Shown here piece by piece: positions 55,065-64,000 of a stretch of DNA of 64,000 nt (positions within the stretch are counted from its first letter, which is position 1; each line of letters starts with the position of its first letter). The notes under the pieces were generated by a model. The model searched no databases, was not told the origin of the DNA, and saw nothing but the letters and a program-made list of their open reading frames with translations. A program made the translations under genes and the position numbers. Origin of the DNA: Streptomyces armeniacus (lineage in GTDB: Bacteria > Actinomycetota > Actinomycetes > Streptomycetales > Streptomycetaceae); NCBI RefSeq assembly GCF_003355155.1, contig NZ_CP031320.1, positions 3,711,367 through 3,775,366 of the forward strand, in the 5' to 3' direction.

Positions 55065-56765
55065 ATGGACGCCGCCCAGGAGCACACCTCCGCAGCGGAG
55101 CCCTCGGAAGGCACAGACGGCACGGACGGCACAAACGCACAGACCCCCCTCGGCCGCCGCGTGCTCGACCTCCTGTCGACCACCGACCACAAGGTGATCG
55201 GCAACCTCTACCTCGTCACCTCGTTCGGCTTCTTCCTCGCCGCCGGCCTCATGGCGATGTTCATGCGGGCCGAACTCGCCCGTCCGGGCTTGCAGGTGAT
55301 GAACCACGACCAGTACAACCAGCTGTTCACCATCCACGGCACCATCATGATGCTGCTGTTCGCGACGCCGACCTTCGCCGGTTTCGCGAACGCCGTCATG
55401 CCGCTGCAGATCGGCGCCCCCGACGTGGCGTTTCCGCGGCTGAACGCCTTCACCTACTGGGTGTTCCTCTTCGGCGGTCTCATGGTGGTCGCCGGGTTCC
55501 TCACCTCGAAGGGGGCCGCGTCGTTCGGCTGGTTCGCGTACGCGCCGCTCAACGGGCCCGTGCACACGCCCGGTACGGGCGGGGACCTGTGGACGATGGG
55601 GCTGGTCGTCGCCGGGCTGAGCACCATCCTCGGGTCCGTCAACTTCATCACGACCATCATCTGTCTGCGCGCGCCCGGCATGACGCTCTTCCGCATGCCG
55701 ATCTTCACCTGGAACGTGCTGTTCACCTCGATCCTCGCGCTGCTCGCGTTCCCCGTGCTGAGCGCGGCGCTGCTGGCGCTGGAGGCGGACCGGCAGTTCG
55801 GGGCGCACATCTTCGACGCGGCGAACGGCGGTGCGCTGCTGTGGCAGCACCTGTTCTGGTTCTTCGGCCATCCGGAGGTCTACATCGTGGCGCTGCCGTT
55901 CTTCGGTGTGGTCAGCGAGATCGTCCCGGTGTTCAGCCGGAAGCCGATGTTCGGCTACGTCGCGCTGATCGGCGCGACCATCGCCATCACCGGGCTGTCG
56001 GCGGTGGTGTGGGCGCACCACATGTTCGCCACGGGAGCGGTGCTGTTGCCGTTCTTCTCGCTGATGTCGTTCCTCATCGCGGTGCCGACGGGGGTGAAGT
56101 TCTTCAACTGGATCGGGACGATGCGGTACGGCTCGCTGTCGTTCGAGACGCCGATGCTGTGGTCCGTCGGGTTCCTGGTGACGTTCCTGCTGGGCGGGTT
56201 GAGCGGGGTGCTGATCGCGTCGCCGCCGCTGGACTTCCATCTGACCGACTCGTACTTCATCGTGGCGCACCTGCACTACGTGCTGTTCGGCACGATCGTG
56301 TTCGCGACGTTCGCCGGGTTCTACTTCTGGTGGCCGAAGCTGACGGGCCGGATGCTCGACGAGCGGCTCGGGAAGATCCATTTCTGGACGCTGTTCGTCG
56401 GCTTCCAGGGCACGTTCCTGGTGCACCACTGGCTGGGGCAGCAGGGGATGCCGCGCCGGTACGCGGACTACCTCGCCGCCGACGGCTTCACGGGGCTCAA
56501 CACCCTGTCCACCGTCAGCTCGTTCCTGCTGGGCCTGTCCACGCTGCCGTTCCTCTACAACGTCTGGAAGACGAGCCGTACGGGGCGGCGCGTGGAGCTG
56601 GACGACCCGTGGGGCTGGGGTCGTTCGCTGGAGTGGGCCACCAGCTGCCCGCCGCCGCGGCACAACTTCACGGCGATCCCCCGTATCCGCTCCGAGTCGC
56701 CGGCGTTCGACCTGCACCATCCCGAGGTGGGCGAGCGCGGGAAGGGAGGCGGCGATGAAGGGTGA
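55065..56765 (+). CDS. ctaD: Cytochrome c oxidase subunit I (paralogue)
   Basis: 566 residues, haem-copper oxidase subunit I. Twelve membrane helices. Ligands and motifs: [15 protein letters not shown] (low-spin haem His), [31 protein letters not shown] (CuB His-Tyr crosslink region), WAHHMFATG (CuB His-His), [10 protein letters not shown] (K-channel), and [28 protein letters not shown] (haem ligands). The N-terminal 30 residues are Thr/Gly/Asp-rich. ATG 55065 follows GGAGG. It is a second copy since subunits II and III are not nearby. Confidence 0.92.
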   Translation: MDAAQEHTSAAEPSEGTDGTDGTNAQTPLGRRVLDLLSTTDHKVIGNLYLVTSFGFFLAAGLMAMFMRAELARPGLQVMNHDQYNQLFTIHGTIMMLLFATPTFAGFANAVMPLQIGAPDVAFPRLNAFTYWVFLFGGLMVVAGFLTSKGAASFGWFAYAPLNGPVHTPGTGGDLWTMGLVVAGLSTILGSVNFITTIICLRAPGMTLFRMPIFTWNVLFTSILALLAFPVLSAALLALEADRQFGAHIFDAANGGALLWQHLFWFFGHPEVYIVALPFFGVVSEIVPVFSRKPMFGYVALIGATIAITGLSAVVWAHHMFATGAVLLPFFSLMSFLIAVPTGVKFFNWIGTMRYGSLSFETPMLWSVGFLVTFLLGGLSGVLIASPPLDFHLTDSYFIVAHLHYVLFGTIVFATFAGFYFWWPKLTGRMLDERLGKIHFWTLFVGFQGTFLVHHWLGQQGMPRRYADYLAADGFTGLNTLSTVSSFLLGLSTLPFLYNVWKTSRTGRRVELDDPWGWGRSLEWATSCPPPRHNFTAIPRIRSESPAFDLHHPEVGERGKGGGDEG

Positions 56766-57144
56766 GGCGCTGCTGTTCGCGGGCGTGGCGCTGTTCTTCG
56801 CGGTCACGGCGGGCGTCTACGCGTGGTTCTCGCTGGAGCCGGCCGGTACGGCGGCGCTGACCGTGTCGTGCCTGATGTCGGCGCTGGTCGCGTTCTTCTG
56901 CTGGATCCAGTACGCGCGCCACGGCAGCCGCGCGCAGGACCGCAAGGGCGCGGCGGTCGGCGAGACGACGGGGCATCTCGACTTCTTCCCGCCGCGCAGC
57001 TATGCGCCGGTCGTGACCGCCCTCGCGTTCGCCGTGCTGGCGACGGGTGTGGTGTACGGGCTGTGGCTGTTCCTCATCGGGTTCGGGCTGCTGGCGCCCG
57101 GGGTGGCGGGGTTCACCTTCCAGTACAAGGACCGCGGCACATGA
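56755..57144 (+). CDS. ctaF: Cytochrome c oxidase subunit IV (actinobacterial type)
   Basis: 129 residues with four hydrophobic helices ([81 protein letters not shown]). The layout and sequence match the actinobacterial subunit IV CtaF. ATG 56755 overlaps the last 11 bases of ctaD. Its own stop overlaps the next start (ATGA). The three genes are one operon. Confidence 0.85.
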   Translation: MKGEALLFAGVALFFAVTAGVYAWFSLEPAGTAALTVSCLMSALVAFFCWIQYARHGSRAQDRKGAAVGETTGHLDFFPPRSYAPVVTALAFAVLATGVVYGLWLFLIGFGLLAPGVAGFTFQYKDRGT

Positions 57145-58799
57145 GGCGGCGTGCGGAGAAGCGGCGTACGGGGAACGGGGACGAGCGCGTCCTCCGCGCC
57201 CTCGACAGCCGGCTGCCCGTCGCCGAGGGCAGCCGGGTGCTGGTCCGCAAGGCGTTCCCCGACCACTGGTCGTTCCTCCTCGGCGAACTCGCCCTCTACA
57301 GCCTGGTCGTGCTCGTCCTCACCGGCACGTACCTCACGCTGTTCTTCAACCCGAGCATGTCCGAGATCGTCTACCGGGGCAGCTACGAGCCCCTGCGCGG
57401 CGTGCACATGTCGGAGGCGTACGCGTCGACGCTGCGCATCAGTTTCGACGTACGCGGCGGCCTGCTGGTGCGTCAGATCCACCACTGGGCGGCGCTGCTG
57501 TTCCTCAGCGCGATCGGGCTGCATCTGCTGCGGATCTTCTTCACCGGCGCCTTCCGCAGGCCGCGCGAGCTGAACTGGGTCATCGGCGTCACCCTGTTCG
57601 TGCTGGCGCTGCTGGAGGGGTTCACCGGCTACTCCCTGCCCGACGACCTGCTCTCCGGCACCGGCCTGAAGATCGCCCACGGCATCATGCTGTCCATCCC
57701 GGTCGTGGGCAGCTATCTGGCGTTCTTCGCGTTCGGCGGCGAGTATCCGGGGCACGACATCATCCCGCGGCTGTACGTCACGCACATCCTGCTCGTGCCC
57801 GGCATCCTCATCGCGCTCGTCGTCGTACACCTCATCCTCGTCGTACAGCTCAAGCACACGCAGTGGGCCCGCCCCGGCGCGACCAACCGGAACGTGGTGG
57901 GGCAGCCGATGGTGCCGCAGTTCGCGGCCAAGTCGACGGGCCTGTTCTTCGCCGTGTTCGGGGTGGTGACGCTGCTGGCCGGCACCGCGCAGATCAACCC
58001 CGTGTACGCCTACGGCCCGTACGACCCCGGGCAGGTCTCGACCGGCTCGCAGCCCGACTGGTACGTGGGCTTTCTGGAGGGCTCGCTGCGCCTGATGCCG
58101 CCGTTCGAGACGACGCTGTGGGGCCACACCGTCATGTGGAACGTGCTGGTGCCCGCGGTGATCCTGCCCGGACTGCTGTTCCTGGCGCTGTACGTCTACC
58201 CGTTCACGGAGCGGTGGCTCACCGGCGACCACGGCGAGCACCACCTGTCCGAACGGCCGCGCAACCGCCCCGTACGCACCGGACTCGGCGCCGGCGCCCT
58301 CACGTTCTACGCCGTGCTGCTGATCGCGGGCGGCAACGACGTCATCGCGGACCTCTTCGAGATCTCCCTCAACGGCCTCACCTGGGCGCTGCGCGCGGCC
58401 CTCGTCGTCGCCCCGGTCGCCGCGTACCTCCTCACCAAGCGGCTGTGCACGGCGTTGCAGGCGCACGAGCGGGACCGGTTCACGGAGGGCGACGAGACCG
58501 GCGACGTCTACCAGACCGTCGAGGGCGGCATGGTGGAGGGCCACTCCCGCATGCCGGCGCGGGAGCAGTACGCGCTGCTGGTGCGCGAGGAGCCGCGGGC
58601 GCTGCCCGGCGGACAGTCCGAATCGCGTGCGGGGCGCGTACGGGCCGCCCTCAGCGGCTGGTTCCACAGCGGCCATGTGCGGGTGCCGGTCACGGCGCGG
58701 CAGCGGCGGGAGATCGAGGCGAGGACGGCGCCGCCCGCGCTCGGAGGGCCGGACCGGCCCGAGGAGCCCGAGCGGCCGGAGGCGGAGCGGCGCCGCTGA
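57141..58799 (+). CDS. qcrB: Cytochrome bc complex cytochrome b subunit (paralogue)
   Basis: 552 residues. Haem-binding His pairs lie in HHWAALLFLSAIGLHLLRIFFTGAFRRPRELNW and GLKIAHGIMLSIPVVGSYLAFFAFGGEYPGH...THILLVPG. The Qo-site PEWY motif reads PDWYVGFLEGSLRLMPPFE, usual in Actinobacteria. C-terminal extension of about 150 residues is Pro/Arg-rich. The ATG overlaps the ctaF stop. A cytochrome c (QcrC) and Rieske (QcrA) partner are missing here, so it needs them from elsewhere. Confidence 0.9.
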   Translation: MRRRAEKRRTGNGDERVLRALDSRLPVAEGSRVLVRKAFPDHWSFLLGELALYSLVVLVLTGTYLTLFFNPSMSEIVYRGSYEPLRGVHMSEAYASTLRISFDVRGGLLVRQIHHWAALLFLSAIGLHLLRIFFTGAFRRPRELNWVIGVTLFVLALLEGFTGYSLPDDLLSGTGLKIAHGIMLSIPVVGSYLAFFAFGGEYPGHDIIPRLYVTHILLVPGILIALVVVHLILVVQLKHTQWARPGATNRNVVGQPMVPQFAAKSTGLFFAVFGVVTLLAGTAQINPVYAYGPYDPGQVSTGSQPDWYVGFLEGSLRLMPPFETTLWGHTVMWNVLVPAVILPGLLFLALYVYPFTERWLTGDHGEHHLSERPRNRPVRTGLGAGALTFYAVLLIAGGNDVIADLFEISLNGLTWALRAALVVAPVAAYLLTKRLCTALQAHERDRFTEGDETGDVYQTVEGGMVEGHSRMPAREQYALLVREEPRALPGGQSESRAGRVRAALSGWFHSGHVRVPVTARQRREIEARTAPPALGGPDRPEEPERPEAERRR

Positions 58800-58847
58800 T
58801 CACGCGGGGTGCCGTAGCCGCCGAGTAGGACGTCCGGGGCGGCCCGG

Positions 58848-58863
58848 TACTCGTTAGTGAGTA
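58848..58863. promoter_or_regulatory. Dyad upstream of the MMPL gene
   Basis: TACTC-GTTAGT-GAGTA is a five-base inverted repeat with a six-base centre, 90 bases before the MMPL start. Similar TetR-family operators often precede MMPL transporters in Streptomyces, but no tetR gene lies beside this one. Confidence 0.4.
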
Positions 58864-58953
58864 GCCACGACGCTTGGCACCGAGGACGACGGGGCAGGGC
58901 CCGTCCGGAAAACCTGGAGAGGTTCCCGAGAACCAGATACGGAGACCTCTTCC

Positions 58954-61203
58954 ATGGCGACATTCCTGTACCGACTGGGCCGCTGGGCCTTCCGGCGGCG
59001 CCGTGCCGTCGCACTGCTGTGGGTGGCGGTCCTGGCCGCCGTCACCCTCGGCGCCATGAACGCCTCCGAGGCCCCCGACGACTCGGCCAAGATGCCGGGG
59101 ATCGAGTCGCAGAAGGCGTTCGACCTGATCAACGAGCGGTTCCCCGGAAGCGAGGCGGAGGGCGCGAGCGCACGGATCGTCTTCATCGCCGAGGACGGCC
59201 GGAAGGTCACCTCCGCCGAGAACCGCGCGGCCGTCGACAGGCTGGTGGCCGACGTGGCCGACGGGCCGCAGGTGGCCGACGTCGTGAGCCCCTTCGACGG
59301 GCAGGGCGTCAGCAAGGACGGGTCCACGGCGTACGCCAGCGTGACGTACGACGTGAAGGAGGACGACGTCAGCGAGGCCGGCAAGAAGGAGCTGGAGGGC
59401 GCCGTCGAGCGGGTCCGTGACAGCGGCCTCACCGTCGAGGTCGGCGGCACGGTGCTGGTGACCGAGCCCGGCGCCGGCATGGGCGAGGTGATGGGCGTCA
59501 TGATCGCCGCGGTCGTGCTGCTGGTCACCTTCGGTTCGCTGGCCGCCGCGGGGCTGCCGCTGATCACCGCCATCGTCGGCGTCGCCGTCAGCCTGGCCTC
59601 GATCACCGCCCTGGCGAACGTCTTCGGGCTGTCCTCGACCACCGGCGAGCTGTCCATGATGCTCGGCCTCGCGGTCGGCATCGACTACTCCCTGTTCGTG
59701 GTCGCCCGCTACCGCGAGGAACGCGCCAAGGGGCGCGGCGCGCACGAGGCGGCCGGACTGGCCGTGGGCACCGCCGGTTCGGCGGTGGTCTTCGCGGGGC
59801 TGACCGTGGTCATCGCGCTGGCCGGGCTCTCGGTGGTCGGCGTGCCGATGCTGACGAAGATGGGCTTGGGCGCGGCGGGCGCGGTCGTCACGGGTGTGGT
59901 GATCGCGCTGACGATGGTCCCGGCGCTGCTCGGCTTCTGGCCGGACGCCGTCCTGGCGCGGCGGGTCCGCAAGGGCGGCACGGCCGCTCGTACGGACCAG
60001 GGCCCGGCAGCGGAGGCGCGGGAGACGGGGAAGGAGAACAGGGGCACCCGCTGGGCCCGGTTCGTACTCCGCCGTCCCGTGCCCGTCCTGCTGGTCTCGG
60101 TCGTCGGCCTGGGCGCGCTCGCCATCCCGGCGATGGACCTCCAGCTGGGCATGCCCGGCGACGAGGCCAAGCCGACCTCGACCACGGAGCGCCGCGCCTA
60201 CGATGCCCTCGCGGACGGTTTCGGCCCCGGCTTCAACGGTCCCCTGACCGTCGTCGTGGACGCGCGCGACAGCGACGATCCGAAGGCCGCCGTGTCCGCG
60301 GTGTCCGGGAAGCTCGCGGGCACCGAGGGCGTCGTCTCCGTCTCCCCGCCCCGGTTCAACGCGGCGAAGGACACCGCGGTGCTGTCCGCCACCCCGTCGA
60401 CCGCGCCCACCAGCGAACGTACGAAGGACCTCGTCCACACCATCCGCGACGAGCGCCCCGCGACCGAGTCCGCGACCGGCGCCGCCTTCGAGGTCACCGG
60501 CACCACCGCACTGAACATCGACGTCGGGCAGAAGATGCAGGACGCCCTGATCCCGTATCTCGCGGTCGTCGTCGGGCTGGCCTTCCTGCTGCTGCTGGTG
60601 GTCTTCCGTTCCGTACTGGTGCCGCTGAAGGCCGCTCTCGGCTATCTGCTGTCGGTACTCGCGGCACTCGGCGCGATCGTCACCGTCTTCCAGCACGGCC
60701 ACGCCGCGGGCCTCTTCGGCGTCGAGCAGACCGGCCCGATCATGAGCATGATGCCGATCTTCCTGGTGGGCATCGTGTTCGGACTCGCCATGGACTACGA
60801 GGTGTTCCTGGTCTCGCGGATGCGCGAGGCGTACGTGCACGGGGAGCCGCCGGGACAGGCCGTCGTCTCCGGGTTCGGGCACAGCGCCCAGGTCGTCGGG
60901 GCGGCGGCGCTGATCATGATGGGCGTGTTCGCGGGCTTCATGACCGGCGGCGAGACCATGGTCGTGATGGTCGGCTTCGGGCTGGCCGTGGCCGTCCTGT
61001 TCGACGCGATCGTCGTCCGCATGGCGTTCGTGCCCGCCGTACTCGCCCTGCTCGGCAAGTCGGCCTGGTGGCTGCCGCGCTGGCTGGACCGGCTGCTGCC
61101 GCGCGTCGACGTGGAGGGCGAGGCCCTCACCCGCCGGGCCGAAGCACCCGCGGAGCCGGACGCACCGGCCGGCGACGGCCGGCAGGAGGCCGTACGCGTC
61201 TGA
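58954..61203 (+). CDS. MMPL-family RND transporter
   Basis: 749 residues, about twelve membrane helices in two halves. Each half has the family proton-relay motif: VGIDYSLFVVARYREERAKGRGAHEAA in the first and LAMDYEVFLVSRMREAYVHGEPPGQAV in the second, and the large extracytoplasmic loops follow the first and seventh helices. Such proteins export lipids, pigments or drugs. ATG 58954 is used. Its stop is followed by a hairpin and then a histidine kinase gene. Confidence 0.92.
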   Translation: MATFLYRLGRWAFRRRRAVALLWVAVLAAVTLGAMNASEAPDDSAKMPGIESQKAFDLINERFPGSEAEGASARIVFIAEDGRKVTSAENRAAVDRLVADVADGPQVADVVSPFDGQGVSKDGSTAYASVTYDVKEDDVSEAGKKELEGAVERVRDSGLTVEVGGTVLVTEPGAGMGEVMGVMIAAVVLLVTFGSLAAAGLPLITAIVGVAVSLASITALANVFGLSSTTGELSMMLGLAVGIDYSLFVVARYREERAKGRGAHEAAGLAVGTAGSAVVFAGLTVVIALAGLSVVGVPMLTKMGLGAAGAVVTGVVIALTMVPALLGFWPDAVLARRVRKGGTAARTDQGPAAEARETGKENRGTRWARFVLRRPVPVLLVSVVGLGALAIPAMDLQLGMPGDEAKPTSTTERRAYDALADGFGPGFNGPLTVVVDARDSDDPKAAVSAVSGKLAGTEGVVSVSPPRFNAAKDTAVLSATPSTAPTSERTKDLVHTIRDERPATESATGAAFEVTGTTALNIDVGQKMQDALIPYLAVVVGLAFLLLLVVFRSVLVPLKAALGYLLSVLAALGAIVTVFQHGHAAGLFGVEQTGPIMSMMPIFLVGIVFGLAMDYEVFLVSRMREAYVHGEPPGQAVVSGFGHSAQVVGAAALIMMGVFAGFMTGGETMVVMVGFGLAVAVLFDAIVVRMAFVPAVLALLGKSAWWLPRWLDRLLPRVDVEGEALTRRAEAPAEPDAPAGDGRQEAVRV

Positions 61204-61252
61204 CCCGGCGCACCGTACGACACGTGTGACCGGCCCGTCCGGAGGGGGCTGT

Positions 61253-61267
61253 CCGTGCCTGGCACGG
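61253..61267 (+). terminator. Candidate terminator after the MMPL gene
   Basis: CCGTGCC-T-GGCACGG, a seven-base inverted repeat extended by further GC pairs on either side (GGGC...GCCC), about 50 bases after the MMPL stop. Confidence 0.45.
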
Positions 61268-61335
61268 GCGGCCCTCGCTGGGCGTTCGCCCGCCGTGTGA
61301 CCGACCATGGGGTCCAGCACCCGAGGGAGAACCGC

Positions 61336-62505
61336 ATGCTCACCAGCTGGCGGCGGTACGCCGACCACCATCCCCGCCTCGTCGAGACGGCGTTCCTGCT
61401 GCTGCTGTACGTGGTCACCTGCAGGCAGTTCATCAGCGGCGAAGGGGCGGGCTGGGCACCGGGGCTGGCCATCGCGACCGCCGCCTGCCTCTCGCTGCTG
61501 TGGCGCCGCAGCCGTCCGCGCCACGTCGTCGTGTTCACCGGGCTCTGTGCGGGCCTCGCCGTCGGGCTGGACTACGTGGTCCAGCCGCTGCTGCTCCTCC
61601 CGCTCCTCGTGGCGCTCTACGAGCTGTCCGTCCGCACCCCGGAGCGGCTCACGTACGGCTACTACCTGGGCGTCGTCGCGCTGATCCTCGTCGCGCCCGT
61701 GTTCCCGGACCACAGCGACCAGTCCTGGGTGGAGAAGGGGGTCTCGCCCACGTTCTGGCTTCTGCTGCTGGTGGTGTACGGCACGGCGGTACGGGCGCGG
61801 CGCGCGTATCTGGACGCCGTACGGTCGCGTGCCGAGCACGCCGAACGCACCCGCGAGGAGGAGGCGCGGCAGCGCGTCGCCGAGGAACGCGTGCGTATCG
61901 CCCGCGAGTTGCACGACGTCGTCGCCCACCACATGGCCCTGGCCAACGCGCAGGCAGGCACCGCCGCCCATCTCTCCCGCACCCGGCCCGAGCAGGCCGA
62001 GAAGATCCTCACCGAGCTGACCGGCACCACCGCCTCGGCGCTGCGCGAACTCAAGGCCACCGTCGGCCTGTTGCGCCAGTCCGACGACCCGGAGGAGACC
62101 CTGGAGCCGCCGCCCGGCCTGGGCCGGCTCCCCGAACTGGTCGACGCGTTCTCCTCCGCCGGTCTCCAGGTCACCGTCGCGGTCGAGGGCGAGGAGCGGC
62201 CGCTCTCGGGCGGCGTGGACCTGACCGCCTTCCGGATCGTGCAGGAGGCGCTGACGAACGTCGCCAAGCACGCCGCCGCGAGCACGGCCCGGGTCCGGCT
62301 CGCCTACGACCGCGACCGGCTGACCCTCACCGTCACCGACGACGGCGGCGGCGGCGAGGACGGGCACGTTCCGTCCGCTCCCGGCGGCGGGTTCGGTCTC
62401 ATCGGCATGCGCGAGCGCGCCCGGTCCGCCGGCGGACGGCTCGAGGCGGGCCGCCGCCCCGGGGGCGGCTTCGCCGTGACCGCCGAACTCCCCGTCCACT
62501 CCTGA
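61336..62505 (+). CDS. Two-component sensor histidine kinase (NarL-type, HisKA_3)
   Basis: 389 residues. About five N-terminal membrane helices (VETAFLLLLYVVTC, GLAIATAACLSLLW, VVVFTGLCAGLAVGL, LLLLPLLVALYEL, YLGVVALILVAPVFP), then the HisKA_3 dimerisation helix ERVRIARELHDVVAHHMALANAQAG with the phospho-His in ELHDVV, and a HATPase_c domain (FRIVQEALTNVAKHA, DDGGGG, GFGLIGMRERARSAGG). ATG 61336 follows GAGGGAGA. Its response regulator starts 16 bases downstream. The signal is unknown; it follows the MMPL gene and may regulate it. Confidence 0.92.
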   Translation: MLTSWRRYADHHPRLVETAFLLLLYVVTCRQFISGEGAGWAPGLAIATAACLSLLWRRSRPRHVVVFTGLCAGLAVGLDYVVQPLLLLPLLVALYELSVRTPERLTYGYYLGVVALILVAPVFPDHSDQSWVEKGVSPTFWLLLLVVYGTAVRARRAYLDAVRSRAEHAERTREEEARQRVAEERVRIARELHDVVAHHMALANAQAGTAAHLSRTRPEQAEKILTELTGTTASALRELKATVGLLRQSDDPEETLEPPPGLGRLPELVDAFSSAGLQVTVAVEGEERPLSGGVDLTAFRIVQEALTNVAKHAAASTARVRLAYDRDRLTLTVTDDGGGGEDGHVPSAPGGGFGLIGMRERARSAGGRLEAGRRPGGGFAVTAELPVHS

Positions 62506-62521
62506 CTTCTGGAAGGCCACG

Positions 62522-63193
62522 ATGACCATCCGCGTGCTGCTCGCCGACGACCAGGCCCTGCTGCGGGCGACGTTCCGGATCCTGATCGACTCGTGCGACG
62601 ACATGGAGGTGGTCGACGAGGCCGACGACGGCTCCAAGGCCGTCACGCTCGCCCGCGTCTACCGCCCCGACCTCGTCCTCATGGACATCCGCATGCCCGG
62701 CACCGACGGGCTCGCCGCCACCGAGGCCATCTGCGCCGACGACGGCCTGCGGGCCACCCGTATCCTCATCCTCACCACGTTCCAAACGGACGAGCACGTC
62801 GCGCGGGCCGTGCGCGCGGGCGCGAGCGGGTTCCTCGGCAAGGACGTCTCCGCCGAGGCGCTCCTGGACGGCATCCGCACCGTGGCCGCCGGTGAGGCGC
62901 TGCTGTCCCCCGCGGCCACGCGCTCCCTCATCAGCCGCTTCCTGGCCACGCCCGAGGCCGCCGCCGACCCGTCGCTGCCCGGCCATCTGGCCGCGCTCAC
63001 CGCGCGCGAGCGCGAGGTGACGGCGCTCGCCGCAGAGGGCAAGTCCAACACCGAGATCGCCGAGGAGCTGTTCGTCAGCCCGCTGACCGTACGGACGCAC
63101 GTGCAGCGCGCCAAGACGAAGCTGGGCGCGCGCGACCGCGCCCAACTGGTCGTCTTCGCCTACCAGTCCGGGCTGGTGCGGCCCCCGCGGTGA
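62522..63193 (+). CDS. LuxR/NarL-type response regulator
   Basis: 223 residues. The receiver domain has the phosphoacceptor Asp55 (LVLMDIRMPGTDG), the acidic pair near DDQ at 9-10, and the Thr/Lys region (ILTTFQTDEHV, GASGFLGKDVS). The C-terminal LuxR helix-turn-helix is LTAREREVTALAAEGKSNTEIAEELFVSPLTVRTHVQRAKTKLGARDRAQLVVFAY. It pairs with the kinase 16 bases upstream on the same transcript. Confidence 0.95.
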   Translation: MTIRVLLADDQALLRATFRILIDSCDDMEVVDEADDGSKAVTLARVYRPDLVLMDIRMPGTDGLAATEAICADDGLRATRILILTTFQTDEHVARAVRAGASGFLGKDVSAEALLDGIRTVAAGEALLSPAATRSLISRFLATPEAAADPSLPGHLAALTAREREVTALAAEGKSNTEIAEELFVSPLTVRTHVQRAKTKLGARDRAQLVVFAYQSGLVRPPR

Positions 63194-63209
63194 CCGGGCG
63201 CCGTACGTG

Positions 63210-64000
63210 TCAGGGCTGGAGTACGACCTTCACCGCGCCGTCCGTCTTCTTCTGGAACATGTCGTACGCCTCCGGCGTGCGCTCCAGCGGCATGTGGTGG
63301 GTCGCGAAGTCGTCGACGCCCAGCACGTCCTCGTCGTTGAGCAGCGGGAGGATCGCCGGCACCCAGTGGCGTACGTTGGCCTGCCCCATGCGCAGCTGGA
63401 TCTGCTTGTCGAACAGGGTCAGCATGGGCAGCGGGTCGGCGGCGCCGCCGTACACGCCGGACACCGAGATGGTGCCGCCGCGGCGCACCATGTCGATGGC
63501 GGTGTAGAGCGCGGCCAGCCGGTCGACGCCGGCCTTCGCCGTGAGCCGTTCCGCGATCTTCCCGGGCAGCATGCCGCTCATCGTCTGCAGCAGCTTGGCC
63601 GCCGGGCTGCCGTGCGCCTCCGCGCCGACGGCGTCGATGACGGCGTCCGGGCCGCGCCCGTTGGTGCGTTCGCGTACGGCGCCCGCGATGTCGTCGTGCA
63701 GCCGCAGATCCAGCACCTCGGCGCCGCGGGCGCGGGCGCGCGCCAGCCGTTCCGGTTCGAGGTCGATGCCGATGACGGTGCCCGCGCCCTTGTGCAGGGC
63801 GACGCGGCAGGCCATGTCGCCGATCGGGCCGAGCCCGAGCACCGCGAGGGAGCCGCCCTCCGGCACCTCCGCGTACTCCACCGCCTGCCACGCCGTGGGC
63901 AGCACGTCGGACAGGAAGAGGTAGCGGTCGTCGGGCGCACCGTCCGGCACCTTCACCGGCCCGTACTGCGCCTGCGGCACCCGCAGGTACTCGGCCTGCG
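63210..64000 (-). CDS. Zinc-type alcohol dehydrogenase (5' end outside window)
   Basis: The visible C-terminal 263 residues of a medium-chain dehydrogenase. The Rossmann motif is SLAVLGLGPIGDMACRVALHKGAGTVIGIDLEPERLARARARGAEVLD, after DDRYLFLSDVLPTAWQAVEYAEVPEG, and it ends VVLQP. The catalytic zinc region at the N-terminus lies beyond the right edge, so the start and metal ligands cannot be checked. The type resembles Streptomyces formaldehyde or glutathione-dependent alcohol dehydrogenases. It converges with the response regulator gene. Confidence 0.85.
   Translation of the reverse strand, partial: QAEYLRVPQAQYGPVKVPDGAPDDRYLFLSDVLPTAWQAVEYAEVPEGGSLAVLGLGPIGDMACRVALHKGAGTVIGIDLEPERLARARARGAEVLDLRLHDDIAGAVRERTNGRGPDAVIDAVGAEAHGSPAAKLLQTMSGMLPGKIAERLTAKAGVDRLAALYTAIDMVRRGGTISVSGVYGGAADPLPMLTLFDKQIQLRMGQANVRHWVPAILPLLNDEDVLGVDDFATHHMPLERTPEAYDMFQKKTDGAVKVVLQP

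Noticed and set aside
58690..62646. A 1318-residue leftward open frame over the MMPL and kinase genes
   Set aside because: Low-complexity His/Arg/Asp composition and no motifs; the opposite strand carries intact genes.

Overview
The window is Streptomyces (or close actinomycete) chromosome. It is very GC-rich, has strong third-position GC bias and frequent GTG starts, and carries a WhiB-like regulator, an ECF41-type sigma factor, two DUF1707 proteins, DUF4245, DUF5999 and DUF6479 proteins, and actinobacterial class I and II fumarases. I saw no rRNA, tRNA, CRISPR array, prophage or complete insertion sequence. Both window ends cut a gene: glpX on the left and a zinc-type alcohol dehydrogenase on the right.

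Layout. Positions 1-7742 hold conserved housekeeping genes: glpX, DUF4245, xseB-xseA, an APC permease, ispH, DUF6542 and ychF. Positions 7786-16584 are more variable: a PQQ-repeat lipoprotein, a membrane protein of unknown function, a leftward operon of a CstA-type transporter, a small Cys-Cys-ending protein (cory-CC-star) and an ArsA/GET3-like ATPase, then a UvrA-like ABC protein with its MarR-like partner. Positions 16628-21332 return to core genes (wbl, DUF1707, fumB, fumC). Positions 21635-29686 hold accessory metabolism: a frameshifted SDR, a serine beta-lactamase-like lipoprotein, an alpha/beta hydrolase, an oxidoreductase plus ECF41 sigma pair, a lipoprotein and an amidohydrolase. Positions 29980-35483 encode a three-subunit membrane-bound formate dehydrogenase (Cys form). 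Positions 36484-42388 are a PaoABC/YagTSRQ-type molybdenum hydroxylase operon with its maturation factor XdhC and a divergent TetR regulator with two clear palindromic operators. After an epoxide hydrolase, an ABATE/CGNR regulator and a GNAT enzyme, positions 45131-58799 are a run of rightward genes with a stress or respiration flavour: Rieske/DUF2231 protein, large catalase, DUF5999, DUF6479, CBS protein, LigD phosphoesterase, LigD-type ligase, a ClpC paralogue, and an extra ctaD-ctaF-qcrB respiratory set. The window closes with an MMPL exporter and a two-component system.

The most interesting non-gene signal is a family of short dispersed elements with 22-bp terminal inverted repeats (11 copies of the repeat between 36329 and 54860). 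They occur as convergent pairs 116 to 170 bp long at the 3' ends of genes. In three genes (tetR, the epoxide hydrolase, clpC) the repeat itself supplies the last codons and the stop, so unrelated proteins all end in Ser-Pro-Ser-Gly-Val or -Asp. The most interesting gene-level system is the tightly overlapped cstA / cory-CC-star / ArsA-like ATPase operon.

All family calls come from reading the translated sequence and from memory of the families; no database search was run.
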